DNA from: Actinomyces bovis
GTDB lineage: Bacteria; Actinomycetota; Actinomycetes; Actinomycetales; Actinomycetaceae
DNA: 64,000 nt
NCBI RefSeq assembly: GCF_900444995.1
Contig: NZ_UAPQ01000010.1
Span: 124,001-188,000 of the forward strand
Direction: 5' to 3'
Under the pieces are notes generated by a model that searched no databases, was not told the origin of the DNA, and saw only the letters and a list, made by a program, of their open reading frames with translations. Below, piece after piece: positions 7,793-16,179 of the stretch (the first letter of the stretch is position 1; the number at the start of each line of letters is the position of its first letter). Made by a program: the position numbers and the translations under genes.

Positions 7793-10120
7793 ATGTCCCC
7801 GTCTGCATCCGCCCGCGGAAAGTCCCTCGGGTCTGCTCAAGTCATCTCGATGCTGCTGGTGTTTTCACTGCTAGCAGTCGCTGGAGGCGTGCTCTCCGCA
7901 GGCTTTGCCGTGCCCTTCGTGGGGGCGGCATCTGCGATCACCAAGGCCAGTCAGGATATGTTCAACGAGCTGCCCAGTGACTTCAACGTCCTGGAGCCCA
8001 GCCAGGTATCCGATATCAAGGCCGCTGATGGCACGCAGATCGCCACCTTCTATGCGGAGAACCGCATCGTGGTGCCCCTGAGTGAAATCAGCCCCAACCT
8101 GCAAAACGCGGTGGTGGCGGTGGAGGACCGTCGCTTCTATCAGCACAAGGGCGTTGACCCCACCGGCATGGTGCGGGCCCTGGTTAAGAACGCTTCCTCA
8201 AGCTCCACTCAGGGTGCCTCCACCCTGACCCAGCAGTACGTGCGCAACGTGCTGATTGAGGCGGGCCTACAGTCCGGTGACAGCTCCGCCATCACGGCGG
8301 CGCGGGCGAGCACTTTCACCCGCAAACTCAAGGAGGTCAAGTACGCCCTGACCCTTGAGAAGCAGCTTTCCAAGCAGAAAATCCTTGAGGGCTACCTGAA
8401 CCTCGCTGCCTTCAGCCCCTCCACCTACGGCGTAGAGGCTTCCGCCCGCCACTACTTCTCCCACTCCGCTAAGGAGATGTCGGTTGCTGAAGCGGCTCTC
8501 TTGGCGGGCCTAACTAACGCCCCCTCCGCTTATGACCCCGTCTCTAACCCGGAGGCAGCCACCAGCCGTATGAGCTGGGTGCTGGACAAGATGCTGCACG
8601 AGCAGTTCATCGACCAGGCACAGTATGACGAGGCTAAAGCCACGCCCATTGAGCAGTTGCTCAAGGTCCAAGACACGGTGGGTGGCTGTGGCGCAGCCGG
8701 TTCAGCCGCATACTTCTGCAACTACGTCGTCTCTGAGATCCTCAACTCGGAGGTCTACGGCAAGGACAAGGCCACCCGCAAGCAGTTGCTGCTGCGCGGC
8801 GGCCTGACTATCACCACAACTTTGGATATGGCCAAGCAGCAGGCGGCCCAAGCCTCAATCGAAGGCCATGTGCCGACGGGCGATCCGTCTAATGCCAAGG
8901 CGGCGCTGGTGAGCATCCAGCCCGGCACCGGCAGGATTATCGCGATGGCACAGAACACCGCCTTTGGTGATCCGCAGCAGCCCGGAGACACTTCCACGCA
9001 GATTTCTTTCAGCGCCGACGCCGCCCACGAGGGCACTACTTCTAACGGTTTCCAGCCCGGCTCGGTGTTCAAGACTTTCGTGTTAGCTGAGTGGTACCGG
9101 CTAGGTCGCTCGGCACATGAGGTACTAAATACAACCCCGCGCACCTTTAACAGCAGCGAGTGGAAGATCTGCGGTGGCCCCGGCGTCGTCGAACCGTGGC
9201 CGGTGAAAAACGTGCTTCCTTCTGAAAGCGGCAAGCGCAGCGTCTATGAATCCGCCGTCCAGTCCATCAACGTGGGCTTCGCGGAGATGCTGACCCGGAT
9301 GGATATCTGCGACGTCACCAAACTGGCTGCCAGCGTGGGCATTAAGAAGGCCGACGGCACTGAGCTTGAGCCACTGCCCGCCATCATCCTGGGCTCCATG
9401 AACACCCCGCCGCTAACCATGGCCAATGCCTACGCCACCTTTGCGGCCCGCGGCGTGTACTGCACGCCCATCGCCATCGACTCCATTACGGATAAGGCCG
9501 GTAACTCTCTGCAGGTGCCTAGTGCCAACTGCGCTCAGGCGATTGAGCAGCGCGTAGCCGACCAAGTGAACGCCACGCTGACCGCCGTGTTCTCCGGCTC
9601 TGGAACGGCGGCCGCTGGCGCCCTACCGGGCCGGGTGGCGGCCGGCAAGACCGGTACTACGGACAACTCTGAGCACACGTGGTTCGTGGGTTACACCCCC
9701 CAGCTGTCCACCGCCGCTTGGACTGGTCACTCGGATGGCACCTACTCGCTGAGCTACCAGTGGATCGGCGGACGGTACTACGACATCGTCTACGGCAACA
9801 CCATCTCGGTTCCGCTGTGGCATGACTACATGGTCAACGCCATGCAGAACGAGCCGGTGCAGGGTTTTGCTGGCGCCAACTTGGGCACCAAGCCCGCTCC
9901 TACCCAGCCGCAGCCGGGCCAGAAGAATGACAAGGGCGACAAGAAGTCGCTAAGCCAGGACCCGGACAGCCCTGACAATCAAGCCGCAGCGTCAACGGCG
10001 TCTCAGGCTGATGCCTCCTCGGCTGGCTCAGCCTCCCGGTCTAGTTCTGGTTTGACTCCGGAGGCTGAGGCGCGTCTGGATGAGCTCATCACCCGGCTGC
10101 GTGAAGAGGCCGAGAAGTGA
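7793..10120 (+). CDS. ponA2: Class A penicillin-binding protein (PonA2 type)
   Basis: 775 residues; polymerises and cross-links peptidoglycan on the outer face of the membrane. One N-terminal transmembrane helix (about 15-45). A GT51 glycosyltransferase domain has VEDRRFYQHKGVD with catalytic Glu111 and QGASTLTQQYVRN. The transpeptidase domain has PGSVFK with acyl-Ser424, SIN at 491-493 and KTGTT starting at Lys619. The C-terminal 70 residues are Pro/Gln/Ser-rich and end in a charged helix. I see no PASTA domain, unlike mycobacterial PonA2. It overlaps the next gene by 4 nt, so the two are translationally coupled. Confidence 0.95.
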   Translation: MSPSASARGKSLGSAQVISMLLVFSLLAVAGGVLSAGFAVPFVGAASAITKASQDMFNELPSDFNVLEPSQVSDIKAADGTQIATFYAENRIVVPLSEISPNLQNAVVAVEDRRFYQHKGVDPTGMVRALVKNASSSSTQGASTLTQQYVRNVLIEAGLQSGDSSAITAARASTFTRKLKEVKYALTLEKQLSKQKILEGYLNLAAFSPSTYGVEASARHYFSHSAKEMSVAEAALLAGLTNAPSAYDPVSNPEAATSRMSWVLDKMLHEQFIDQAQYDEAKATPIEQLLKVQDTVGGCGAAGSAAYFCNYVVSEILNSEVYGKDKATRKQLLLRGGLTITTTLDMAKQQAAQASIEGHVPTGDPSNAKAALVSIQPGTGRIIAMAQNTAFGDPQQPGDTSTQISFSADAAHEGTTSNGFQPGSVFKTFVLAEWYRLGRSAHEVLNTTPRTFNSSEWKICGGPGVVEPWPVKNVLPSESGKRSVYESAVQSINVGFAEMLTRMDICDVTKLAASVGIKKADGTELEPLPAIILGSMNTPPLTMANAYATFAARGVYCTPIAIDSITDKAGNSLQVPSANCAQAIEQRVADQVNATLTAVFSGSGTAAAGALPGRVAAGKTGTTDNSEHTWFVGYTPQLSTAAWTGHSDGTYSLSYQWIGGRYYDIVYGNTISVPLWHDYMVNAMQNEPVQGFAGANLGTKPAPTQPQPGQKNDKGDKKSLSQDPDSPDNQAAASTASQADASSAGSASRSSSGLTPEAEARLDELITRLREEAEK

Positions 10121-11154
10121 GCCGCAGGTCCCGCCGGGTGCTGTGTGCGCTCGGCGGCCTGGCAGGGCTGGGCTTGGGGGCGCTCGGATGGTCTCTGGTG
10201 GAGGCACGGCGTCCGGTGCTGCGCCGAGTGGAGTTGGCTTGCCTGGCTCCCGGTGAGCAGCCGCTTAGTATCCTGCACCTGTCGGACCTGCACCTGTCTG
10301 CTAACAGCCAGTGGCTGGTGGACTGGGTGCGAGATCTAGCTCAGTTGCGCCCCGACGTCGTGGTGAACACCGGCGACAACCTGGCCTTTGCGGACGGACT
10401 GATTAATCTGCGGGAGGCGCTGGAGCCGCTGACGGCTTTCCCCGGGGCTTTCGTTTTGGGTGACCACGACTACCACACCACGGTTTTTAAGTCGCCCGCC
10501 AGGTACCTGCGGGCGGACCCGCGCACAGCTGATGAGCCAACTGAGCTGGCCGAGCGGGCTGAGCTGCCGCATGAAGAGATTCGCCAGTTCCAGCTTGAAG
10601 CCGGTTGGGTGGACCTGACTAATGTGCGCGGGCAGCTGTTGCTTGGCGGTCGCAGCCTTGAGTTGGTGGGGGTGGATGACGCCCACGTGGATAAGGACGT
10701 GTTCCCGGCGCCAGAGGCGGACACTGCTGACGGCGCTGCCAGCGGTGGCACTGCTGACGGCGCGATTGCTGGCGACGGCGACGCTCCGCTGCGTTCGGTT
10801 AGCGGGCGTCCCTTCCGCTTGGGCCTAGCGCATGCTCCTTATCAGAGGGTGCTGAACGCGATGCGGGCCGACGGCGTCGACTTGCTGCTGGCTGGGCATA
10901 CGCATGGTGGCCAGTTGTGTTTGCCGCACTATGGGGCCCTGGTGACTAACTGCGACCTGGACCGTTCGCGGGCCTCTGGGGTTTCAGCGTGGCCGGGGGA
11001 GCTGGTGCCCGGGGGCCACGGTGAGGGCGTGGCGAGCGCGGATGACATGCTGCTGCATGTGAGTGCGGGCTTGGGGACTAGCCCCTTTACGCCGGTGCGT
11101 TTTGCCTGCCGTCCGGAGGCGACGCTGCTGACATTGGTGGCTGCTCCAGCCTGA
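10117..11154 (+). CDS. Membrane-anchored metallophosphoesterase
   Basis: 345 residues. An N-terminal hydrophobic helix (about 8-28) is followed by a calcineurin-like phosphoesterase domain: SDLHL with Asp57/His59, NTGDN with Asp87, GDHD at 115-118 and GHTHGGQ near residue 257. Families of this type have GNHD at the third motif; here Asn is replaced by Asp116, which alters a residue that normally contacts metal and phosphate. A roughly 40-residue Gly/Ala/Asp-rich insert (about 205-235) lies between motifs. The GTG start sits inside the ponA2 stop region (GTGA). The same gene follows ponA2 in M. tuberculosis (Rv3683), suggesting an envelope role. Confidence 0.88.
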   Translation: MSRRSRRVLCALGGLAGLGLGALGWSLVEARRPVLRRVELACLAPGEQPLSILHLSDLHLSANSQWLVDWVRDLAQLRPDVVVNTGDNLAFADGLINLREALEPLTAFPGAFVLGDHDYHTTVFKSPARYLRADPRTADEPTELAERAELPHEEIRQFQLEAGWVDLTNVRGQLLLGGRSLELVGVDDAHVDKDVFPAPEADTADGAASGGTADGAIAGDGDAPLRSVSGRPFRLGLAHAPYQRVLNAMRADGVDLLLAGHTHGGQLCLPHYGALVTNCDLDRSRASGVSAWPGELVPGGHGEGVASADDMLLHVSAGLGTSPFTPVRFACRPEATLLTLVAAPA

Positions 11155-11292
11155 GTTGGGGCGTCTGCCGTGAGCGCTTGTGCCTGTGTTTGGCGCGGTT
11201 GGTTGGCTGGGTGATTAGCTGGGTGACGCAGCACTCACCCCCCTGGATTTCCTAGGGGCAGGGCCAGTGGCTATAGTTGCCACCGCTGCACT

Positions 11293-11359
<67 letters not shown>

Positions 11360-11366
<7 letters not shown>

Positions 11367-11453
11367 CGACGAGAACGCCCATGAGCTCGCTCATGAGGTG
11401 TTTGAGGAGGAAGGGGTAACAGGCCGCCCGGCCGACTACCCCGACGACGAGAA
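11360..11453. repeat. 16-bp direct repeat of the tRNA-Pro 3' end
   Basis: ACCCCGACGACGAGAA is present at 11360-11375, where it covers the tRNA 3' end, and again at 11438-11453, just before the terminator. The 62 nt between hold no gene. A duplicated tRNA 3' end is the usual mark of site-specific integration, but no integrase is nearby. It could be a scar or a decayed tandem tRNA. Confidence 0.55.
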
Positions 11454-11486
11454 GTCTCAGGATGCTTTAGCATCCTGAGACTTTTT
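11454..11486. terminator. Perfect intrinsic terminator
   Basis: GTCTCAGGATGC (11454-11465), loop TTTA, GCATCCTGAGAC (11470-11481), then TTTTT. The 12-bp stem is perfect. It ends the tRNA transcript and sits 3 nt from the stop of the convergent antitoxin gene. Confidence 0.9.
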
Positions 11487-11488
11487 GC

Positions 11489-11752
11489 TTAGAGGGCGTC
11501 GATGAGTTCGCGCATCATCTGTGAAGGCGTGATATTGCGCTCCCGCGCAGCCTCGTCGAGTTTTGCTCGGCGCACCACATCAAGGCGGAGCGTAAATGGG
11601 CGCGCCTGCGCACCCACGCTGATGGGGCGCCCGGGCACCGAAGGACCCAGATGCTTGCCGGTGTAGCCCGCTTCGGATTCCGCCTCGGCAGCCCATTGCT
11701 CGATATCTGCGTCGGTGAACGGGACTCCGTTCACATCACTGTATTCGCCCAT
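11489..11752 (-). CDS. Ribbon-helix-helix antitoxin candidate
   Basis: 87 residues. The C-terminal part (about 50-87: ARPFTLRLDVVRRAKLDE, then ITPSQMMRELIDAL) has the beta-strand/helix/helix pattern of CopG-like DNA-binding antitoxins. The N-terminal 45 residues are acidic and probably wrap the toxin. AAGGAGGT lies 6 nt before the ATG, inside the last codons of the preceding gene. It is the second gene of a two-gene unit in which the toxin-like gene comes first, as in BrnT/BrnA-type pairs. It probably represses through the palindrome at 12033-12062. Confidence 0.7.
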   Translation of the reverse strand: MGEYSDVNGVPFTDADIEQWAAEAESEAGYTGKHLGPSVPGRPISVGAQARPFTLRLDVVRRAKLDEAARERNITPSQMMRELIDAL

Positions 11753-11756
11753 CTGG

Positions 11757-12020
11757 CTACCTCCTTAGTCCAACCTCGACGAGAACCTTCTTAGTCGCTG
11801 GCATGGAATGGAAGACCAGCCAGCCATCAGGCTCATCTTCCACCGCGATGTATTCCAACAACCGTCCGCTAGCGTCCGTTCCAACCCCAACCCACTGCAC
11901 CGGGTGAGTGTCACGTGCTCTGGATCGCAGCGTGCCCTCAAACGCCTCAACCACATCCAAAGCAGTGACCTCAGGATGCCGAGCAGTGACCCTCGGATGC
12001 ACTCGTACCCGCACGCTCAC
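11757..12020 (-). CDS. Small toxin candidate of a type II toxin-antitoxin pair
   Basis: 87 residues, basic, beta-rich. It begins RVRVHPRVTARHPEVTALD and ends ATKKVLVEVGLRR, with a middle WVGVGTDASGRLLEYIAVED and HSMPATKK. Size, order and pairing with a ribbon-helix-helix gene 4 nt away fit a RelE/BrnT-superfamily mRNA interferase, and the strand pattern (GRLLEYIAVE...GWLVFHSMPA) resembles that fold. No catalytic residues can be assigned with certainty. It starts at GTG 12020, with only a weak ACGGGA upstream. It lies next to tRNA-Pro, a typical site for acquired modules. Confidence 0.6.
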   Translation of the reverse strand: MSVRVRVHPRVTARHPEVTALDVVEAFEGTLRSRARDTHPVQWVGVGTDASGRLLEYIAVEDEPDGWLVFHSMPATKKVLVEVGLRR

Positions 12021-12032
12021 TCCCGTTCATTT

Positions 12033-12062
12033 ATTTTGTACTCCATTATTGTAGTACAAAAT
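12033..12062. promoter_or_regulatory. Palindromic operator upstream of the toxin-antitoxin pair
   Basis: ATTTTGTACT (12033-12042) and AGTACAAAAT (12053-12062) are perfect inverted 10-mers with a 10-nt spacer, 13 nt before the toxin start. The AT-rich palindrome stands out in GC-rich DNA. It is the likely binding site of the ribbon-helix-helix antitoxin. Confidence 0.7.
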
Positions 12063-12157
12063 CTGCTCAGGTAGAGCACTCATGCAGCTGGTGGGAGCAG
12101 CCGGCGCTAGGCTGACCGCAAAGATTTAGCCTGCTGCGCTTAGGAGCCTGCCCTCAC

Positions 12158-13756
12158 ATGCCACAAACATCGCCCGCGCCAAGCCCCCAGATGCGGCGTC
12201 CGCGTCTGGAAGCAGCTTTGGCCGGGTTGAGTTTCCTAGGCTTTATGGCAGTTACGGTCCTAATGCTCTCTGGGGTGCTGCTGAGTCAGGACACGAACTC
12301 TCGCAAGATTCTGTTCACCTCCCGCTCCACCGTTGGCCAGGTGACTGAGGCGCTGAGCCTGCTCACGCATCCTCTGGTGATCCTGACGGCGATCATCGTG
12401 GCTGCAATCTTGAGCTTCCAGCAGCAGATGCGGCGCCTGGCGGTGGCGCTGACGCTCTCTGCCGCCGGCATCCCGCTACAGCTGGCCATCGCTGCGGCAA
12501 TCAACCGCCCGCGCCCCCAGCTGCACTTCGCCGACTCAATCTCTTACTACCTGCCAGGTTCCTTCCCCAATGGCCATATCACCGCAGTGCTGTTGGGCTC
12601 TTGGGTGCTGGTCACCCTGACCCGCGCCCACCGCCGCCCACAGGTCTCCGTGCTGGGGCGGATACTCGCCGCCTTCGGGGCTGTGGCGCTAACCGGCCTG
12701 GTCCAGTGGTCCACTGGCATGGCCCGCCCCAGCGATCTGCTCGGTGGTGTGCTGTTGGGAAGCGCGGTGGTGAACCTGAGCCTGTTCATTGGCGGGGTGG
12801 AGTCGATCCTTTCCGGTTGGGCACGCTTCGGCCTGCCGGATAGGCGCGCGGGCAAGCGCGCCGCCGTGATCCTTAACCCCACGAAGGTGGCTGACCTGTC
12901 CCTGCTGCGCCGTCGGGTAGAGGCGGAGGTGCTGCGGGCTGGCTGGGACCCAACCCTCTGGTTGGAGACGACGCCGCAGGACGCAGGTGCGCACGCCGCC
13001 AAGCGAGCCCTGAACGAGGGCGTGGACCTAGTGCTCGCGGTCGGCGGAGATGGCACGGTGCGTTCGGTGTGCACGGCCTTGGTGGGCACCGGCACCGCCG
13101 TCGCCTTGGTGCCTGCGGGCACCGGTAATCTGTTGGCCCGTAACCTCTCCATACCGCTGGATATTGATTCGGCGCTGCGCCTGGCTTTATCTGGGCGGGC
13201 GCGGACGATCGACGTCGTGAAGCTGCGCGCAGAAGACCAAAACGGGCAGACCATGCAGGCGCGGTTTGTGGTGATGGCGGGCCTGGGCTTGGATGCGCGG
13301 ATCATGGCGGACACTCACGACGACCTCAAGAAGGTGATTCGTTCGGGCGCCTACGCGGTGGCTGCCGTCGCCAACGCGGTGCCCAAACCTTTCAAGGCCA
13401 CCGTCACCCTGGATGATGGGCCTGCGCAGGAGCAGCAGGTCGTGATGGTGCTGATGGGGAACGTCGGCACGATCACGGGCGGTATCACGCTGTTTCCGCA
13501 GGCCACGCCCGACGACGGCCAAGTGGACCTGCTGCTGGCCAGCCCGGAGCGGGTCACCGACTGGGCGCGCCTGGGGGCGCATATCCTCACGGGACGCGCC
13601 TTGGAGGGCTTCACGCTGGCAAGTGCTCGGCGCGTGGTGATTGAGACGGCCGAGCCCGTGCCATTTGAGATCGACGGCGACACTGCCGGGCAGGTGCGGC
13701 GTTTGGAGGTCGAGGTGGAGCCAGGAGTGCTGCGCGTGGTGGCCCCGGAGGCTTAA
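12158..13756 (+). CDS. PAP2-like / diacylglycerol kinase fusion protein
   Basis: 532 residues. N-terminal half: about six membrane segments with a PAP2 (lipid phosphatase) layout, namely NRPRP at 116-120, PNGH ending at His140, and QWSTGMARPSD at 183-193 where active enzymes carry SRxxxxxH...D. The Arg and His of that last motif are Gln and Ala here, and PSGH is PNGH, so phosphatase activity is doubtful. C-terminal half: a diacylglycerol/sphingosine kinase catalytic domain with VGGDGTVRSV (Asp298) and VPAGTGNLLARNL, intact. Such fusions are known in actinobacteria and act in lipid and phosphatidate turnover. TAGGCT at 12108-12113 is a plausible -10; TAGGAG precedes the ATG. Confidence 0.88.
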   Translation: MPQTSPAPSPQMRRPRLEAALAGLSFLGFMAVTVLMLSGVLLSQDTNSRKILFTSRSTVGQVTEALSLLTHPLVILTAIIVAAILSFQQQMRRLAVALTLSAAGIPLQLAIAAAINRPRPQLHFADSISYYLPGSFPNGHITAVLLGSWVLVTLTRAHRRPQVSVLGRILAAFGAVALTGLVQWSTGMARPSDLLGGVLLGSAVVNLSLFIGGVESILSGWARFGLPDRRAGKRAAVILNPTKVADLSLLRRRVEAEVLRAGWDPTLWLETTPQDAGAHAAKRALNEGVDLVLAVGGDGTVRSVCTALVGTGTAVALVPAGTGNLLARNLSIPLDIDSALRLALSGRARTIDVVKLRAEDQNGQTMQARFVVMAGLGLDARIMADTHDDLKKVIRSGAYAVAAVANAVPKPFKATVTLDDGPAQEQQVVMVLMGNVGTITGGITLFPQATPDDGQVDLLLASPERVTDWARLGAHILTGRALEGFTLASARRVVIETAEPVPFEIDGDTAGQVRRLEVEVEPGVLRVVAPEA

Positions 13757-13887
13757 GTGCACTCCGGCAGGACCTAGCCCCGCACGCCCAGCCCACACAA
13801 ACCCCGACTCGGTCCACCCCGCGCCCCGGCCATAAAACCACGGCACGCAGGCCGCTCCCCCGCGCGGCACAGCGGGGTCAGTGCCCA

Positions 13888-13893
13888 TAGACT
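13888..13893 (+). promoter_or_regulatory. -10 hexamer TAGACT for murT-gatD
   Basis: TAGACT lies 35 nt before the murT ATG; transcription starting about 7 nt later would leave a leader of about 29 nt containing the AGGAGA ribosome-binding site (13917-13922). Confidence 0.4.
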
Positions 13894-13928
13894 TGGGGCG
13901 ACCCGTCGTCGTCGCCAGGAGAGCCGCC

Positions 13929-15365
13929 ATGCCACTGTCTGCAGCCGCTTCCATGCGCTCGGGCCTGACCGTCGCCCTTGGCCGCGCCGCCCGCAAGGCC
14001 GCCCGCCTACGCGCAGGAGGCACCGGCGGCACGGCCCTGCCAGGCCTAGTCATGGAGAAATCCGACCCCGGCTTCCTGAAACGCACCCTGGACCAGCTGC
14101 CGCTGGGGGTAATCGTCGTCTCCGGCACCAACGGCAAAACCACCACCACCAAGATGGTGGTCGAGCTTCTGAGCAGCCAAGGCCTAAAGGTTCTAACCAA
14201 CCGCACCGGTTCTAACTTTGTGCGCGGGGTGTTGGCCTCGCTCCTCACGGAGGTGGACTCTGGTGGGCGGGTCGACGCCGACGTCGCCGTCTTGGAACTG
14301 GACGAGGCGCATGCCGTTCGCTTTATCCAGCGGGTGCGCCCCCGCGCCGCCCTGCTACTCAACGTCATGCGGGACCAGTTGGACCGTTTTGGGGAGATCG
14401 ATTACACCGCCTCCCTGCTGTACAAGGTGGCCCGCTCCACCAGTGAGGTGGTGGTGGTCAACGCGGATGACCCGCGCCTGTCTGCCAACCGCTTCCTGCG
14501 CCACCTGACCTCCCGCCTCGCCTCCTTTGGGGTCGGGACGGAACTGCGCGACCTGTTCCTCTCCGACGACGAGCTGCGCCTTGGCGCCAGCTCCGGCCAC
14601 AGCACTGCTGACCCCGACGAGGCCACCCCGGACCCCGAGGCAGAGGCTGAGGCGGCCGTGGCTCGCATCACCGCTCCTACGGACCCGCGGGCTAAGCGGG
14701 TGCGGTTGTGTCCACCGCCGCGTGTACGCCTGGAGTCCCTGCGTGGCCGCGACGCCGTCGTAAGCGTGGATGGCACCCCGCACGAGGTCTCTTTCACGAT
14801 CCCCGGCGTGCACAACCAACTCAACGCCTGCGCCGCCCTAGCCCTAGTGTTGGAAGTGCTCGGTGAGCAAGCGGAGTTGGGGCCCCTGCTGGCTGCCCTA
14901 GCCAAAGTGGAGGCGGCTTTCGGGCGCGGGGAGGTGCTGCAGCTTGACGGCCGCAGCGTGGAGCTTTCCCTGGTTAAGAACCCGGCTGGCTTCCGCATGG
15001 GCTTGCTGACGGCTGAGCAGGCGGTGCGCGCGGGTGGTCCGGAGACCGTCATGGTGGCCATTAATGACGAGTACGCGGATGGCCGGGACATGTCTTGGCT
15101 CTGGGATGTGGACTTCTCTGCCCTGCGGGAGCAGGGCGTGGCCGTGGTGACTGGCGTGCGCTGTTGGGATATGGCCCTGCGGCTGCGCTACGACGGCGTC
15201 GCCGTGGAGACGGTGGAGCCGGAGCTAAACCAAGCCTTGGAATACCTGCGGAAGCGGGCTGCAGCCCAGGACCAGCCGGTGCGGGTGTTCACCACTTACA
15301 CCGCCATGCTGGCCTTGCGTGCCCGCCTGGCTGAACTAACCGACGTCGAGGAGGTCATGAAGTGA
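13929..15365 (+). CDS. murT: Lipid II isoglutaminyl synthase subunit MurT
   Basis: 478 residues. With GatD it amidates the D-Glu of lipid II on the inner membrane face. Mur-ligase ATP site GTNGKTTTTK with Lys70; LELDEAHAVRF and LLNVMRDQLDRFGEID follow; the MurT C-terminal domain (DUF1727) is present. The central region, where MurT proteins usually insert a four-Cys zinc ribbon, instead has an acidic Ala/Glu/Asp-rich stretch with no CxxC, so the ribbon is lost. The ATG at 13929 is chosen over upstream frame because AGGAGA lies 6 nt before it. It overlaps gatD by 4 nt. Confidence 0.93.
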   Translation: MPLSAAASMRSGLTVALGRAARKAARLRAGGTGGTALPGLVMEKSDPGFLKRTLDQLPLGVIVVSGTNGKTTTTKMVVELLSSQGLKVLTNRTGSNFVRGVLASLLTEVDSGGRVDADVAVLELDEAHAVRFIQRVRPRAALLLNVMRDQLDRFGEIDYTASLLYKVARSTSEVVVVNADDPRLSANRFLRHLTSRLASFGVGTELRDLFLSDDELRLGASSGHSTADPDEATPDPEAEAEAAVARITAPTDPRAKRVRLCPPPRVRLESLRGRDAVVSVDGTPHEVSFTIPGVHNQLNACAALALVLEVLGEQAELGPLLAALAKVEAAFGRGEVLQLDGRSVELSLVKNPAGFRMGLLTAEQAVRAGGPETVMVAINDEYADGRDMSWLWDVDFSALREQGVAVVTGVRCWDMALRLRYDGVAVETVEPELNQALEYLRKRAAAQDQPVRVFTTYTAMLALRARLAELTDVEEVMK

Positions 15366-16153
15366 GTGCCCCCGTCCTGCACCCCACCCAAATCGACGGC
15401 GGAGCTCGTGGCCGCCTGCGCCTGGCGCAGCTCTACCCGCGAGACATGAATATCTACGGCGACTGGGGCAACACCCTGACCTTGCTGCGACGCGCCAACT
15501 GGGCGGGTTATGACGTGGAGCTGTGCTCCTACGACCTTGGCGATGAGTTGCCTGAGAGCGTGGACCTGGTGGTCGGCGGCGGTGGGCAGGACTCCGGCCA
15601 GGAACGCATCAAGCAGGACCTGGTGCAGGTGGGTCCCCGCATTCACGAGTGGGCGCAGGCGGGCGTGCCCATGCTGGTGATCTGTGGGCTGTACCAGCTT
15701 TTCGGGCACCGCTTTGTGACTTCTGAAGGCTCGGTAATCCCCGGGATTGGACTGCTTGACGCGGAGACCGTGGGCGGTTCACGCCGCATGATCGGCAATA
15801 TCGTGCTGGATGCGGAGGGCTTTGGCCAGGTGGTCGGCTACGAGAACCATTCAGGCATCACCCGCCTGGGCGCGGGAGCTAAGCCTTTTGGCCAGGTGCG
15901 CTCCGGGGACGGCAACAATGGTGAGGACGGGCTGGAGGGCGCGCGGGTGCATAAGGTGATTGGCACCTACTTGCACGGTTCGCTGCTGCCCAAGAACCCG
16001 ACTGTGGCGGACTGGCTGCTGGAGCAGGCCGTGCTGCATGCGGGTGGCAGCTGGGACCCGGCGCCGCTGGATGCCTTGGCACCCGCTGCCCCGGTAGACC
16101 TGGCCGCTATGACGGAGCGGGCCCGCGAGGTTGCCATCTCCCGACCGCGCTGA
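15362..16153 (+). CDS. gatD: Lipid II isoglutaminyl synthase glutaminase subunit GatD
   Basis: 263 residues. Class I glutamine-amidotransferase-like (CobB/CobQ type) subunit that feeds ammonia to MurT. The N-terminus has LAQLYPRDMNIYGDWGN, typical of GatD; GGGGQDSGQ forms the oxyanion region; the nucleophile is Cys108 in LVICGLYQLFG; the catalytic His205 lies in GTYLHGSLLPKNP. Starts at GTG inside the murT stop region (GTGA), so subunits are made in step. It ends 26 nt before the convergent GH3 gene. Confidence 0.95.
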   Translation: MSAPVLHPTQIDGGARGRLRLAQLYPRDMNIYGDWGNTLTLLRRANWAGYDVELCSYDLGDELPESVDLVVGGGGQDSGQERIKQDLVQVGPRIHEWAQAGVPMLVICGLYQLFGHRFVTSEGSVIPGIGLLDAETVGGSRRMIGNIVLDAEGFGQVVGYENHSGITRLGAGAKPFGQVRSGDGNNGEDGLEGARVHKVIGTYLHGSLLPKNPTVADWLLEQAVLHAGGSWDPAPLDALAPAAPVDLAAMTERAREVAISRPR

Positions 16154-16179
16154 GCGGGTGCGCCCAGCGCTACTCGGAG

